From: Arabidopsis thaliana
Taxonomy: Eukaryota > Streptophyta > Magnoliopsida > Brassicales > Brassicaceae
Direction of reading: 5' to 3'
DNA: 64,000 nucleotides
NCBI RefSeq assembly: GCF_000001735.4
Contig: NC_003074.8
Coordinates: 13,516,101 to 13,580,100, forward strand
Below the pieces are notes generated by a model. That model ran no database searches. It worked only from the letters and a program-made list of their open reading frames with translations, and had not been told where the DNA came from. Shown piece by piece: positions 17,944 through 32,912 of this stretch. The translations under genes and the position numbers were made by a program. Within the stretch, counting starts at the first letter, position 1, and the number at the start of each line of letters is the position of its first letter.

Positions 17944-18085
17944 TTATAAATGCAAATCTAATTCCCCATCCTCAAATTAGTCCTTCCCAAGGATTGTTGT
18001 TTCAATGAATAATTGTAGGAGTTATATCTTGATAAAATTAAAAAAACTACAAAAAAAATCCAGAATTTTGTGATTTCTAGGCTTA

Positions 18086-20537
<2,452 letters not shown>

Positions 20538-21004
20538 TTAGGACGTAATTCTAATTAAGTAATCGCTAAGATTAATCCAGCCAAAAAAACACAAAAACTT
20601 TAATTGAAATATGAAAAAATATAATAAAATTATTGAATCATAAGAATTACTTTGATAGTAGTTCCTATCCATGGGATTTTTAAAAATCCATAATATATAT
20701 ATATATATATATATACGACTTGTTTATGCCATTTTTTTATTAACCATTTTTTGAATTCTTCCTTCTATTTTTATCATATTTTCAGCCAATTCACAGATAA
20801 AAAGGAAGAACTTCTAATCGAATCCCTATCTAAATATAGAAATTCACAAAATAGTAGAGCACATTCGGATTATATAGATCTTTAACTAATATATATATCT
20901 AGGCAATATCAAATATCACATATACAAGTGTTTCTTACATAATGTAAACCAACTATTCTATAATTAATTGGGCTAACCTAAACAAGAATATTAAAAAAAA
21001 CCCA

Positions 21005-21751
21005 TTAATGATGACCTTCCATAGACTCACCTATATAAGCCGCAGCTAAAGTGGCAAAAACGAGAGCTTGAATCCCGCTTGTAAACAATCCAAGGAACAT
21101 AACAGGTATAGGAACCGCTAAAGGTACTAAAGAAACAAGAACAACAACGACTAATTCATCGGGTAATATATTTCCGAAAAGTTAAAAACTAAGTGATAGG
21201 GGTTTCGTAAAATCTTCTAAGATATTAATGTGTAAAAGAATTGGGGTTGGTTGAATGTATTTACTGAAATTCCCTAATCGTTTTTTGCTAAGCCCCGCAT
21301 AAAAATAGGCTACTAATGTGAGTAAAGCTAAAACAACCGTCGTATTTATATCATTCGTTGGTGCTACTAACTCCCCTTGTAATAACTGGATAATTTTCCA
21401 GTAAAAGGGCTCCTGACCAATTAGAAACAAAAATAGTAAAAACAGGGTTCCAATAAAGGGAACCCATGGACCATATTCTTGTCCAATCTGGGTTTTACTT
21501 ATGTTTCGAATGAATTCAAGCACAAATTCAAAGAAATTTTGGCCGTCAGTTGGAATTGTTTGTGGATTGTGAATCGCTAGAACTGCAGAACCTAATAAGA
21601 TAGCAATTACAACCCAAGAATTACTAAGAACTTGGGCATGGACCCGGAAACCCCCTATTTGCCAGTAGAAATGTTGGCCTACTTCTACACCAAATATCTC
21701 ATATAACCCTTCTTTTATTAGTGTGTTGATGGAACATGATAAAACATTCAT
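21005..21751 (-). pseudogene. atpI: Chloroplast ATP synthase subunit a copy
   Basis: Full-length nuclear copy of plastid atpI, the membrane subunit that forms the proton channel next to the c-ring. It starts at ATG 21749-21751 and ends at the stop 21005-21007 with the conserved end MEGHH. A premature TAA lies at about 21182-21184, after the SLSF motif. A compensated indel pair changes a short segment around residue 110 (reads LIGQEPFYW). The downstream frame resumes with LFGNIL. The open part reaches 204 codons only because it extends upstream of the true start. Its neighbours are atpH and rps2 in plastid order. Confidence 0.92.
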
Positions 21752-21963
21752 ATTGCCCTCTGACAGAAATAAGAACTTTAAATTATTTTGATTCAAGACC
21801 CCCCCCTTTTTCGTTTTGGATCACAACTAAATAAATCACACAATATCCCCAGTTTTTTTTCTCTTTTTCTTTTCTACAATTCAGGAGTAGTAAACGATTT
21901 TTGAAATCAAAATACAGGGAGCCCCTCCCTAAGACAAAATTGATTTATTTATCTTATTATTAA

Positions 21964-22676
21964 TCAAGAATTTTGTATATAGCTAGAACGGCCCTCACAT
22001 ATTGCGAATACTAATTTGTTAAGAATGAATCGAATTGAAGCTATAGCGTCATCATTTGCGGGAATAGAAATATCCACGAGATCGGGATTACAATTTGTAT
22101 CGATTAAAGAAATGGTTGGAATTCCCAAAGTGATACATTCTCTAAGAGCCGTCTATTCTTCTTGCTGATCGAGGATGATTACAATATCAGGCAATCCCGT
22201 CATATATTTAATCCCACCTAGATATGTTTCCATGCGAGATAATTGTCTCTTCAACACAGCTGCATCCCTTTTCAGAAGACGGTTGAATCCCTCTGTCTTT
22301 TGTTCAGTTCTAAAGTCCCTAAACTTATGAAGTATTTGTTTTGGTAGTGGACCAATTTGTTAACATGCCGCCGAGCCATTTTTTATTAACATAATGAAAC
22401 CAAGCCCGTATTGTAGCCCGCGACACTAAATCAGCTGCTTTAGTTTTTTGTCCCAACAATTAAGAATTGTTTTCCCCTACTTGCCGCATCAAAAACTAAA
22501 TCACAATCTTCTTATTAAAAATGAACAGTTATAGTCAGATTTATAATCTGAATACCTTTATGTTTTGTAGAAATATAAGGTGCCATTCTAGGATTCCATT
22601 TCCTCGTACCATGTCCAAAATGAACTCCTGCTCTCATTATCTTTTCCAAATCGATGTTCCAATATCTTTTTGTCAT
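21964..22676 (-). pseudogene. rps2: Chloroplast ribosomal protein S2 copy
   Basis: Nuclear copy of plastid rps2, a small-subunit ribosomal protein. The start (MTKRYW) is at 22674-22676 and the end (SYIQNS) at 21964-21966. The length is 713 bases, not a multiple of three, so at least one frameshift is present, and stop codons occur in the middle (for example around 22155 and 22360-22450). No long open frame remains. The 3' and 5' spacers match the plastid context. Confidence 0.88.
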
Positions 22677-22890
22677 ATATTTTCACATTTAAAAAGGGGG
22701 CACCCCAAACTAAAATAAAATTTTGTTCCAATAGAACCTTCTCTTGTACCAGGGATGACCATTTATGCATGAATCAAGCCATTCTTTTGTATTGATTATT
22801 ATCTTTATTAGTGTTAACAAATTACGAAAGCAAATGACTACAACAAACAACAAAACCTAAAAATTTTAAATAGTCCGCTATTAGAAATCT

Positions 22891-25408
22891 TTAAATCCTA
22901 GAAAAATCAGATTTGGAAATAGAAGAGTCACAAAATTCCCTGTGGTAGAATAAAATATCTCTCATATCTCCCTCGAATAAAGCTAAATTCTTTGTTTTTT
23001 TCCAAAATAATGTTGGTATGTTGCCGTGAACAATACACCATTCCTTTGTTGAATCTGATCCCGGTGGGGATCATCCCCCCTAGAACAACATTTTCTTTCA
23101 GGCCTTTCAACAAATCGATATGACCCCGAAGAGCAAAAACTTTTTCTAAAACTCGAGCAGTTTATTGAAAACTTGCTTCGGATATAAACTTTGAGTATTC
23201 AAAGATGCTCGAGTTAATACTAATAAAACGGCTCGATAACAGATTGCTTCTTCTAAAGCACGCCCCGCTCATAATAATCCAATAAGTTCTCCAGGTAAAA
23301 AAGCATTAGCAATCCCTCTTCGGAAACGAAAACTTTTGATGTTAGTGGACGTACATTAATTTCCGTTTGCCTATTATGAATCTACACCCCTTGGGATCGA
23401 TAAACCTTTTGAATCTTATAACCAAAGAAATACGACTTTGCACTATAGTTAACTCAGCACCACTCAAGAATCCCCAAGGAATTCCAAGAATTCTTGTTAT
23501 ACACTTGTTCGAACTCTTAATCCGTTTTTCTAAGTTCAACGATACTGAGTCAATCGAGCGGACTTTTAATACTTTTTCTACTTTTGGAAGACCTTAGGTT
23601 ATATCACCGGATCTCGATTTTTTATATATAAATGTAACTAATGTATCCCCTTCGTAAAGAATTTCGCTATAATGCCCATGAACTTTTGCTCCCGGAGTAG
23701 CCAAATAGGGCTTAGCGGATCTTATTACTGCAGAATCCCTCTGAACAATTAAAACTTGACCCGATTTTAGGTGCGGTTCTTTTTTAGCTATACATACATT
23801 TTCACAACAAATTTTTCCAAGACTAATTATTGTGGACGTTTCTTCACAAACATTATGATGATAATTTTGATGAAGAAAATACCAATTCAATTTGACTTGA
23901 TTCAAAACAACGTTACTGTATGGGTCGAGATTTAAAATTCTTACGTTTTCATCGATTAAGTAAGAGTTAATTTTTTGAAAAATATATTTTAAGTTATCAA
24001 GTCAAAAATATTTAATTAAAGAGATTTGATTATAAATTAGTAAAGGCAAAAACGAATAAAAATTTGAAATTGGGGTAGCTGTTCCTAAGGGTCCCAACAA
24101 ATTTTCAATGGTAATTAGAGTTTTTTTTTCTTATTAAATTATTTATCACATTGTGATGTTTTACATGATTAAATGGACCCATTCTAAAACAATTAGATGA
24201 TGATAAAAGTAACAAAGATTGGGACTCCTTATTTTGATTTAAGAACATGTGAATAGTTCCGTGATTTTGTCTAAGTTATTGTTGAAGAATGCCAGACTTT
24301 GGCGAAATCGAATAAAACTGATTCATGTGATCTATAGAGATTAATCCCGAATCTGACGAATTATTCCTTTTCCTTATATATGAAATATGGGATTTCACTA
24401 CGCCAGTTCTTATGAAATCTTGAATCAAACCCTTTGTACTTACTTCAACAAAGAAAGCACGGACCTCTTCAGAGAAGAATTTTTGTCCCAATTCAAGACT
24501 AAACAAGTTCGAACTAATTGAATACTTGTGTCAAAAATTCCTCGAGTTGGTTTGCCATTTCCATAAAGGATATAGTTAAAAACTCGAAGTTGAATAGTAT
24601 CATTTCCCCGAAAGAGATCTTGTTGGAAGAGTGTTGCCAAATTTATCTCATAGGTGGCTACAAGGCCGCACCAAAACAAAAAAAAACTTTTTCTTGGTTG
24701 GTGTAATCCGTTGGACATAAATAGGATTTTTAAATTTTTTGGATTCCTTTGAGTTTGTTTTTCCTCTTCCTGGCGGTATCAAGACGCCACTGTGTCGGGA
24801 TATTTTATCTGTCTTGTCGGGAAAATGGATATCCCCTGAAAATATTTGAGTCCAATCCTTTTTTTTTCTCTACTCGGATCAACCCACCGACTTGGCTTCT
24901 TATATTTAAAGTGAGTCGCGTATCCACTCCAATGATACTATAGTTCTGTACCATTATGGCAGAGGATTCAGGTAAAATATGCACTTCCTCAGGAATGAAA
25001 AAAAAGCGATCTACTTTCATTTCTTATTTTGTCTTAATTTTTTGGACTCCTTGATACTCAATCATATCCTCTTTTGGATGATTGAATCCGCCTTTAGAGT
25101 CCCATATATAAGAATTCCGGAACTCTTTCTTCGGTATCTAGGATCATCAAAAAAAGCAAAAATACTATGTCTATGGAAAATACCATTTATGGGTATTTCA
25201 ACGGCCTTTTTCAACCGAGATACCTGCCTGCGGTATGAATTCTTTCTCTTGCTCTTGAACCGATTGGAATGGAATAAGAAATCTATTTCTTCGTCTTTTT
25301 ACTAATAAATCCGAGTTCTCATGAAAGATAGCAGAATATATTAAAATATAATGACTAGTACCTAAGTTTCCATTCAATTCTGAATAATCGTAAATCCCTA
25401 ATTTTTTG
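22891..25408 (-). pseudogene. rpoC2: Chloroplast RNA polymerase beta'' subunit copy, 5' truncated
   Basis: The 3' part of plastid rpoC2 (plastid-encoded RNA polymerase) can be followed from about 25408 to the stop at 22891-22893. Recognisable segments include a [10 protein letters not shown] stretch at the 5' limit, [15 protein letters not shown] near 24990, [11 protein letters not shown] near 24500 and [17 protein letters not shown] near 23750. Several frameshifts and stops split it into short frames. The 5' part of the gene, more than a third, is absent; plastid similarity ends near 25408. Confidence 0.92.
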
Positions 25409-25515
25409 CATGCACCTAAAGATAAGATAGAAAAAATAAAAATAATTAGTAAAATACGAAAAATAAAAATCCTGGACTAAATTCAATTCTAAAAATCCTA
25501 GAGGCAATCGTTTGG
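25409..25515 (-). other. Athila leader remnant between NUPT and PBS
   Basis: About 100 bases of AT-rich sequence downstream (minus strand) of the primer site, the position of an Athila 5' untranslated leader. Everything after it in the element is missing and chloroplast DNA begins. Confidence 0.5.
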
Positions 25516-25533
25516 TCCCCGGCAACGGCGCCA
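25516..25533 (-). promoter_or_regulatory. Primer binding site, tRNA-Asp type
   Basis: On the minus strand TGGCGCCGTTGCCGGGGA, an exact 18-base complement of the 3' end of plant tRNA-Asp as used by Athila elements. It lies three bases after the LTR end at 25537. Confidence 0.9.
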
Positions 25534-25536
25534 AAT

Positions 25537-26745
25537 TGATTTGAGGTCAATTAAAAACCTAAATATGCAAACTACCGGATCAATTCGGTAATCAATTGTA
25601 GTACTTTAGGATCGAATCCACAGAGACCAAGGATACACTTTAAGACATTTAGAATAAATAAAGCTAAGATAAAATCAATTAAAGTTTTTATTTGGTTTTC
25701 TAATTAAACTATCAAGCGAATAAATTAAGCAAACAATTCAAATAATTAAACAAGCATTAGGCATAGGATATTCATCAAGGATGTGAGATGACAATTCAAT
25801 CGATTAGTGAGAATATTTAAGAACCATCCTTGAACTCAATTCACGAAAGTATAGATAATTCGCTATTGCGACGGAACCTAACTAAGCAATACTAAATCAG
25901 AACCTAAACCATTGTTTGACTCTAATAAAGCAAAGCAAGCATTAACCAACAAGATTGATATGTTCACAAGATTAATCAACTTAAAATCATAGAACTAGTT
26001 AGCTACTCAAGTCGTAGCATTAAGAACAACATAGAATAAGAACCAACAAGATGAACTCCCAAATCTAACAACCTAACGAATCAATCACATCCCTTAGAAA
26101 TCCTATACCTAGTAAGCAAACTACTCAGACATAGAATCAAGAACAAAGAACAACATAGAAGAAGACATCTTTATTCAAGAATCAAATTAAGAAGAAAGCT
26201 TCAAAAAAGTTTTTGAGATATGAGATCTCTAAGCTTACAAAACTAAAGAAAAGCTACTGCTAAAAATCGTGTCTAGGTTTACAAGGTTGAGTCTCATCGT
26301 TTTATAGAGAAAGGGAAATCATAAAAATGTAAATAATGAGAGAAAAGGAAAGTCTTGAGTCGGCAGGGAGGGACTGATCAGTCTCGGGTGAGGACCGGTC
26401 GGTCCCTGGAACATTCTTCACGATCTAGAGCCACTATCTTCAGGGGACCGATCGGTCTAGGGCAGGACCGATCGGTCCTGGCACATTTGAGAGATCAGAC
26501 TCTCGGGTCTCTAAGGGGACCGACTGATTCTTTGAGGGAATCGACCGGTCCTGGCCTCATTTTTTCATACTTGACTCATTTTCATGCCAGGACGATCCAA
26601 AATCTCTTTTTTCAAATTAGGCACTTTTTAGACCTGTAAAACCACGAAGTGTAGCAGAAAGAACTAAAACCTATCTAATATAAGTTAGTTGACTCAATAT
26701 ATAATCCTAAAACAAAGACTAAAAACGATAGAAGAGGACACATCA
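25537..26745 (-). repeat. 5' LTR of an Athila-lineage element (subfamily D)
   Basis: A 1209-bp LTR. On the minus strand it begins TGATGTGT at 26745 and ends CAAATCA at 25537, followed by the tRNA-Asp primer site. A TATAAA on the minus strand near 26301 is a likely core promoter. Upstream of it (26370-26550) lie several near-copies of GACCGATCGGTC, a palindrome family specific to this LTR. The body is not alignable by eye with LTR A' at 16958, so the two LTRs flanking the NUPT belong to different subfamilies. An open frame at 26355-26639 is a shadow. Confidence 0.85.
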
Positions 26746-27960
26746 CTTTGTGAGTGAATCAAGTGAGATGTTTTGTATAAGGGGACTATCATGCAGTCTC
26801 CTTCACTCGAAGCAACAACAAGATATGGTCAAGTACTTGGTTATTTTTGCTCCTTCATCCCAGATTTTGGTCGGGTTAGGTTCGACTCTCAAGCACCGGT
26901 GTAGTAAGTCGGTATATTTTATCGCGTTGCCATTCATTTAAATTCCTGAAGTCTCCTAATATCAAGAGAGAACATATATGAAGTCGAAATTTCTTCGGTG
27001 ATTTTGGTTTCCCTTTTTGGTTAAGAATATAAATATTTCATTAAAAACAAAACGATTATGTTTATAAACCTAGAGAGATGGTCCAATGGCAAAACAAAAC
27101 TTAAAAAATTGAAGCATATATAGTCACGAAAGAACTCAGTCCGCCCACTCGACTAAAACACTAGGTTATGGTTATTTGAGTTAGATGAAGTGAAAAACGA
27201 TGATTGGTTATTTTCGTTTTCTTTGTTTGTTTGTATATTCCACGAGTGGATTTTGAGTAAATTTTATATCCTTAGACCATTTCTAGTGGGTTCTGAATGG
27301 GGATATTTAAGCTAAAAAGTATTAAAATAAACAAGGTTTTAATCTGCGGGGTATTTCTTGTAAGTTTGGTAAAAATTTGTGTGATCCATAATATTTACTA
27401 AAATGTTTGGAAAAAATAAAAAATAAAAAATTTGATGGTTTTAGCACGAAAAAAAATTAAACGGGAGGTGAAATCATCAGACGATAGTATTTTAAACACA
27501 ATAAAAGACAAATAAAAAGCATCGCTGGTATCTTATTCACCAGTTTAAAAGCGTCAATACTAACCATCAAACGTTCATATAGTATAAACTCGACTCTCTT
27601 TTAATAATTCTTGGAAAAGTAAAAACCATTAGTAAAAATCAATATCAAGATTCTATACAGAATTTTTATGATTAAAAGATAAAATCAGGCTTTTTTTCTT
27701 AAAGGTTATCAACGTAAAATTTGAAACACTAACACAACTCATAGATTCATAAGGAAAAAAAAAAGACAAAATATTATACTTATAAAATAAATTAGGACAT
27801 GTTGATCTGTTGAAACAATATAAAAAATTTTGGATCGATTAAATTTTTTTGCCTTTTTAAGATTTAATATATTGCATTTTTTTTTATGAGACTAAAATTT
27901 AACTATTTTTATGAGATAAAAACTAACTTTTTTTATTGGGACTTTAACGATTTAATATAG
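26746..27960. other. Intergenic, no feature recognised
   Basis: AT-rich DNA between the Athila LTR D and the possible MULE end. No open frame, LTR or repeat was recognised. Immediately outside the LTR the 5-base sequence is CTTTG; the matching duplication cannot be located because the other side of the element is gone. Confidence 0.5.
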
Positions 27961-28696
27961 GGTAATTGCAGGTCACACTCTTTGATCATGTTTTATTTTT
28001 AGGGATTGCCAAAATTAAATGTCGTTTTCACATTTTGTCTTTTCGGCTGAAAAATGACCCTTTTGCCATTGCGCTTCTATTTTACGAACTGTTGAATGTA
28101 CGGTTTAGTTTAGTAGGTTTATTTATGTATACTGTTCCGGTTTAGTTGAAGATATATTTGTTTCACGTTGATCTGCGATTCTGTTCAGTTACAAGGGAGA
28201 TTACTTCCATTACAAACAAAGTGACATCAACATTTAATGCCCCACAAAGTTTAGATGTGACTATTGTCACAATCAATGCAAAATCATCATTACATGTTAT
28301 AATATTAAAAAATTATTGATAATAATTGTTGAGTTAAAGAAGATGAACCCAGGAACAAACATTAATTGCGACCGCACATTGCTGCTGAAGAAGTGTTGAT
28401 CTTGTTTTTGTACGAAATTTGGAGCCAATACAAGCATTGATCGTGTAAGTAATGAAGTTCTTTTAAGAGTTTTTTTTGTTATGACATATTAGGATCTTGA
28501 TTGTGTTCGAACTCAACAACGTTTTTTACAGAAAAACACAGAAAATTTGAAGATATAAATTTGTATGTTAAAAATAGTAAATGAGTAGGTATTTAGGTTT
28601 ATAAATGTGAGTATCGACATTCTATTTTTTTTGTATATATAGTCTTTTTCAGTTGCATTTAATGTGTGTCTTCTGAATTTATGATGCAAGTGGGTT
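27961..28696 (+). other. Possible MULE left end and 5' non-coding region
   Basis: GGGTAATTGCAGGTCACAC at 27961 looks like the terminal sequence of Arabidopsis VANDAL/Kaonashi-type MULEs, followed by phrases of the 'TTTTCGG..AAAATGACCC' kind. A related subterminal phrase occurs in reverse near 55640-55700. No long terminal inverted repeat is seen. The rest is AT-rich 5' DNA before the mudrA frame. This is a tentative assignment. Confidence 0.4.
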
Positions 28697-30305
28697 ATGA
28701 ATATTTCCGTATTTACTATGGTCGGTGAGTGGAGATGCAAAGAAGAAGAACGGAAATTTGAACCTGAGGAAGGCATGTTTGTTCGTTGTGTACGCACTCA
28801 GGAAAACATGACGTACACAGACTTTGTCCGTACACTAAGAGAGGCTTTCAGTTTGAAGTCCACCGAGATCAATCCCATAATTAGCTACTGGATGCCGGGA
28901 GAAATGTCAGTGCTGATAGATACTAAACGCCCTCATGTATACATTGACAGTCAAATGGGTCTCGATACGTTCTTTTTGGTTCGTGGTGGGTATCATTCTC
29001 TCAATTTGTTCCTCTCTTTCATTACTACCGTCAAGGCGTTTGGAATACTGTCTCTAGGACTCACAGTGACGTTTCTGAAACTGACCGTGTGTTTGATAGT
29101 GCTACAAATGTTGATGAAAATAATGAGGATGCAGATGAGCAAGCCGACGTTGAAGACGATACAACAGATCAGGATGAAGTGGAGGAGGGCAACGAAGATG
29201 ATGATGGGTATGATGATTATCATGGTGAGGATGGATATATTGGGGAAAGTACCCTCTATCCTACCATAGACAGTAGTGAAGGTATTGGCGAAGAATACAA
29301 TTACAACAGCTGGAACGATGTAATTGTAGAAAAATATGGAATAAAAAATGTTGAGGAAGACGTCATTCTCACTCAACAGACTGCTCAACATCTAGGGGAA
29401 TTCAGTCGTCTATTGGAAGAGTGTACCTGGCAGAGATACAATTTCTCCATTGGGTGACGGTAGACGCTGCGAAGGTAACACGGATACCAATCTTATTGGT
29501 ATAGACGATGTCACCAGGGATGAAGTCATCGACCGTGGTATTAGAGCTTCCGCAACTAGGACACTAAATGATAATCGGGTAGTTACCACAGTTGAGGCTT
29601 ACCAAGTGTATAATGAATTTTCTACATTACATGGTGGTGAGTTGGCGATTCTCGGTAACGATGTTGCTCCGGTGTTCGATGATTTACTCAATTTTTGAGC
29701 CGATGAGACACATGTTGAACTCAGCACCACATGTGAAACTTTGTATGTGGGGAGTGTTTTTAAGAACAGAAAAGTCCTTCAACAAACAATGTCTTATCAA
29801 GCGATCAAGCAATGCTTTTGCTTCAAGCAACCTAAGTCATGTCCTAAAATATTGAAGATGGTATGCGTTGATGATACTTGTCTATGGCATTTGACTGCTC
29901 ACGTCGTCAAAGATTCAGAAAGTTTCAAAATCGCATTGTATGCTACCACACATACGTGTGACATTAACTCTCGAAAGAACTACAATAAACATGCTAATTA
30001 TAAAGTGTTGTGAAGAGCAGATACAGTTCTACGCAAGGGAGGCCTCGAGCTGTCGATTTACCACAGTTGCTCTTAAATGATCTCAATGTGCGGATTTCAT
30101 ATTCTACCGCTTGGAGAGCTAAAGAGGTTGTAGTGGAAAATGTAAGGGGGATGAGATCGCAAATTACAGGTTTTTGTCGACCTATTTGTATCTTTTCCAA
30201 ATAGCTAATACGGGTACAATAACCCACCTACACTATACACCTGAAGATGATGGTAAGCAGCGCTTTAAGTATGTCTTTGTCTCTCTTGGCGCTTCTATCA
30301 AAGTT
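28697..30305 (+). pseudogene. MULE transposase (mudrA type), 5' part, broken
   Basis: Three or more frames together give the N-terminal half of a plant MuDR transposase. From 28697 comes the N-terminal module (GEWRCKEEE to FFLVRG). An acidic Asp/Glu-rich linker follows (29089-29450). Then the MuDR zinc-coordinating domain with VCVDDTCLWHL and HTCDIN motifs (29741-30000), and the start of the transposase region (ISYSTAWRAKEV; TPEDDGKQRFKYVF) to about 30305. Frameshifts lie near 28990, 29450, 29690 and 30010. The catalytic DDE core is missing: at about 30306 the sequence changes to the 3' part of an Athila element. Confidence 0.82.
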
Positions 30306-31754
30306 CTGATATATAGTGAAGCCATATCAGCTGCCTTCTCCTCCACCTATCCCGATGGAGCCACAGGTCTTTCAGCAGTACGTTGTCGACAGTTTCAAGA
30401 GCGTCTGGAACGCCATAGCTATACTTTCTCGTTGCGGTTGTGTTGCTCCCAGTCGTCCTCGTCGTCGCTCTCCCGCACCTACCTCCGGCTCGGAGCATAA
30501 GGACTAGCCATCCTCCTTCTCTTGTTCTGTTTTCTGACTTTTTTTCTGCTTTATTTCAGACTATTGGTTATTTGTTTTGAAACTTGTTGCACTTATTTTC
30601 TTATGCTTTGTTGGAACTATTGATGTGTGTTTTATTGATTTAACAGTCTAACTGGAGGATCCATGTGAAAACACTAACCAAGGCTCTACAACAATGAGAA
30701 GAATTCACAAAGCAGAGCGAAACGACCAGACTGTCGATCAACACCACTCTCAGGTGGCAACTCACGTTTTCTATCTTTTAACTTTTGATTATTTCTCTTT
30801 CGATTCGTCTAGCTTAATAACTCTGAGGACAGTGTTATCTAAGTCTGGGGGAGTCAGTTAGTAACTTCATCTTTTCTTTTTTTATGAGTCAGTTGTGTCA
30901 TTTTAACTTAGATAGTCATTTTATGAGTCAAAACTTTTGTCTGAAATTATGATCTATCTCTCGAGTTTATTGCCTGGATTGCTTAAGTACCGCAGATTCA
31001 AATCAATCCGACTAATGAAAAATCTAGAAAGCCAATCAACAAACTTAAGGACATCCATTCCCAACATAATCCACAAAGGCTGGAGCTAATCTCACTACTC
31101 TTCCTTTTACCTCATCAAAACGGTTAGTGCTCATAGGATTTGACTCCTTGTTCATACCTGATAAATTGACTAATGTGTTAAAAAGAAAGTGTTCCTCTCC
31201 CAACTAAAAAAAAATAATAAAATAATAAATAACAAGAGATTGAGAAGACTTTCAGATAGTGTATAGGGGTAGGAATGTTTCCTACGACCCCATTATTATA
31301 CATTATTTGGAACGATCAATTACAAAGGTTGGAAAAATGCTGAGGGTGTCGATCCAGTATGCGAGTTCCTCTTTGTGTACTCTCTAAAAATAATAAGTCT
31401 GGGGGAGAGAAAGAATACCAAAGAAAAAAAAGAAAAGAATGGTCGATTTATCATGGTATAGTACATGAATGAGTCTAGAAGGTTCTTAAGCATTTACTTG
31501 ATTGATGAGACCCAGCGATGATAGCCTAGTGGATATAGTTGAGTGCTTTGTTATGGAATCTAGGATGTTGTGTGGGCTAGCGGAGAATTACATGGTGGTC
31601 AGGATTTGATTAGAACTGTTTAGTGCATGGATTTGGTTTGTATGATCAAGGTAATAAACCAGAGAGATTGGGAGATTCTATGTTTTTCAAACCTCTTTGA
31701 CAGATTCAACCTTTTGTTTTGCTTGAGACAAGCAAAAGCTAAGTCTGGGAGAAT
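30306..31754 (+). mobile_element. 3' internal region of Athila element A
   Basis: It begins within the last part of a post-integrase ORF (open frame 30316-30507, Pro/Arg-rich end with SEHKD stop). A non-coding 3' region follows. The tract AAGTCTGGG(GGAG) appears three times, at about 30842, 31398 and 31742; the last is directly before LTR A and acts as the polypurine tract. Everything upstream of 30306 (LTR, gag, pol) is missing and replaced by MULE sequence. Confidence 0.65.
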
Positions 31755-32912
31755 TCATATGTCTTGGTTTTTACTGATTTCTAACATAGTTTCAGAATGG
31801 TTTTTAGAGTCTTTCTAGTCTTTTTCGTACGTTTTGAGTCATTTCATGTACACTTACACATCTGGGAACTATGGAGCACAATAAGGAATTTTGGAAGCTT
31901 TTCCGCAATGAAGATCTTGAAGGACGTTTTTCAGAAGTTGATGTCGATCGACACCACACCTGTGTCGGTCGACACTCGTATCGCTGCCAAGGGAATTCTC
32001 GTTTTCTACCAAGTCTTTGAGAAGTCCTGAAGTCTTCCTTATTTGCAAAATAGTCCCTGCACGTTTTTAGGGACAAATATACCTAATTGTTTGGTCATTG
32101 TTAGACCTAGTTTTTGTTGGAGAGCTTTTGTAACACATTTAGAGAGAAGAATCCAATCCCTTGAGAGAGGATTCTGAACTCCTTTGATATTATTCTTAAT
32201 TCATTAATGAAAACTATTCAGATTATGATTTGTGTTTCTATTGTCATGTCTGTGTAATCACCTTGTTGGGTTTAGGGAGTCTCAATAGGGATTTAGATGG
32301 ATTTATAGTTCGAAAACCCCTTAAGATTATTCTTAGAGTTCTTCATCTTGATTATTCTTAATGCTAGTTTTAGATTGATCACCTAGAACTTGATATTAGA
32401 TAATAGGTATGCCCGCCATAGGTACTTGTTATTTGAACTATCATAGATGAGCCTAGGCATTTAAGAAAGAACAGGTAGGCTCATAGAAAGGCTCTGGTTT
32501 AGATACTAGGTGAACTAATCAAGCTTATTAACAATGCATGCTTTAGCATAAGATTTCTCGGCTTCTCTGGTTATCTTAGCTTTAAGTATAGAGAGTTTCG
32601 CGGAACGCCACCGGTTACTCTAGAATCATAGTTTGAGTTCGAGAACGGTGCGATAACAATCTTGATATTAGCTAGTTCTACAATTTATCTATCTCCCGAG
32701 ACAATTCCTTAGACTTGACGCTTTAATCACTTGAATCTACAACTCATTTACTTGCTTATTTGTCTTTAACATTCAATTACTTCATTTAGCTTATTAAACA
32801 ACATCATAAGTATATTGTGTGAACATCAAGAGCTCAATGGAATTCGACCCTTAAGTGCTAACGACGATCTCTTCTTTGAAGGAGTAAGCTTAAGGCAATT
32901 TGAGTTATATCA
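31755..32912 (+). repeat. 3' LTR of Athila element A
   Basis: About 1.16 kb after a polypurine tract, ending TATATCA at 32912. The start is placed by alignment with the element B junction; the canonical TG appears mutated (TCATATG where B has TGACATG). It carries paired palindromes of the GTCGATCGACA type at 31943-31977. Similarity to LTR A' (16958-17943) and to the fragment at 8004-8538 is clear over the 3' two thirds. Confidence 0.7.

Noticed and set aside
26355-26639. Arg/Ser-rich open frame
   Set aside because: Lies within LTR D and is made by the GACCGATCGGTC palindromes.
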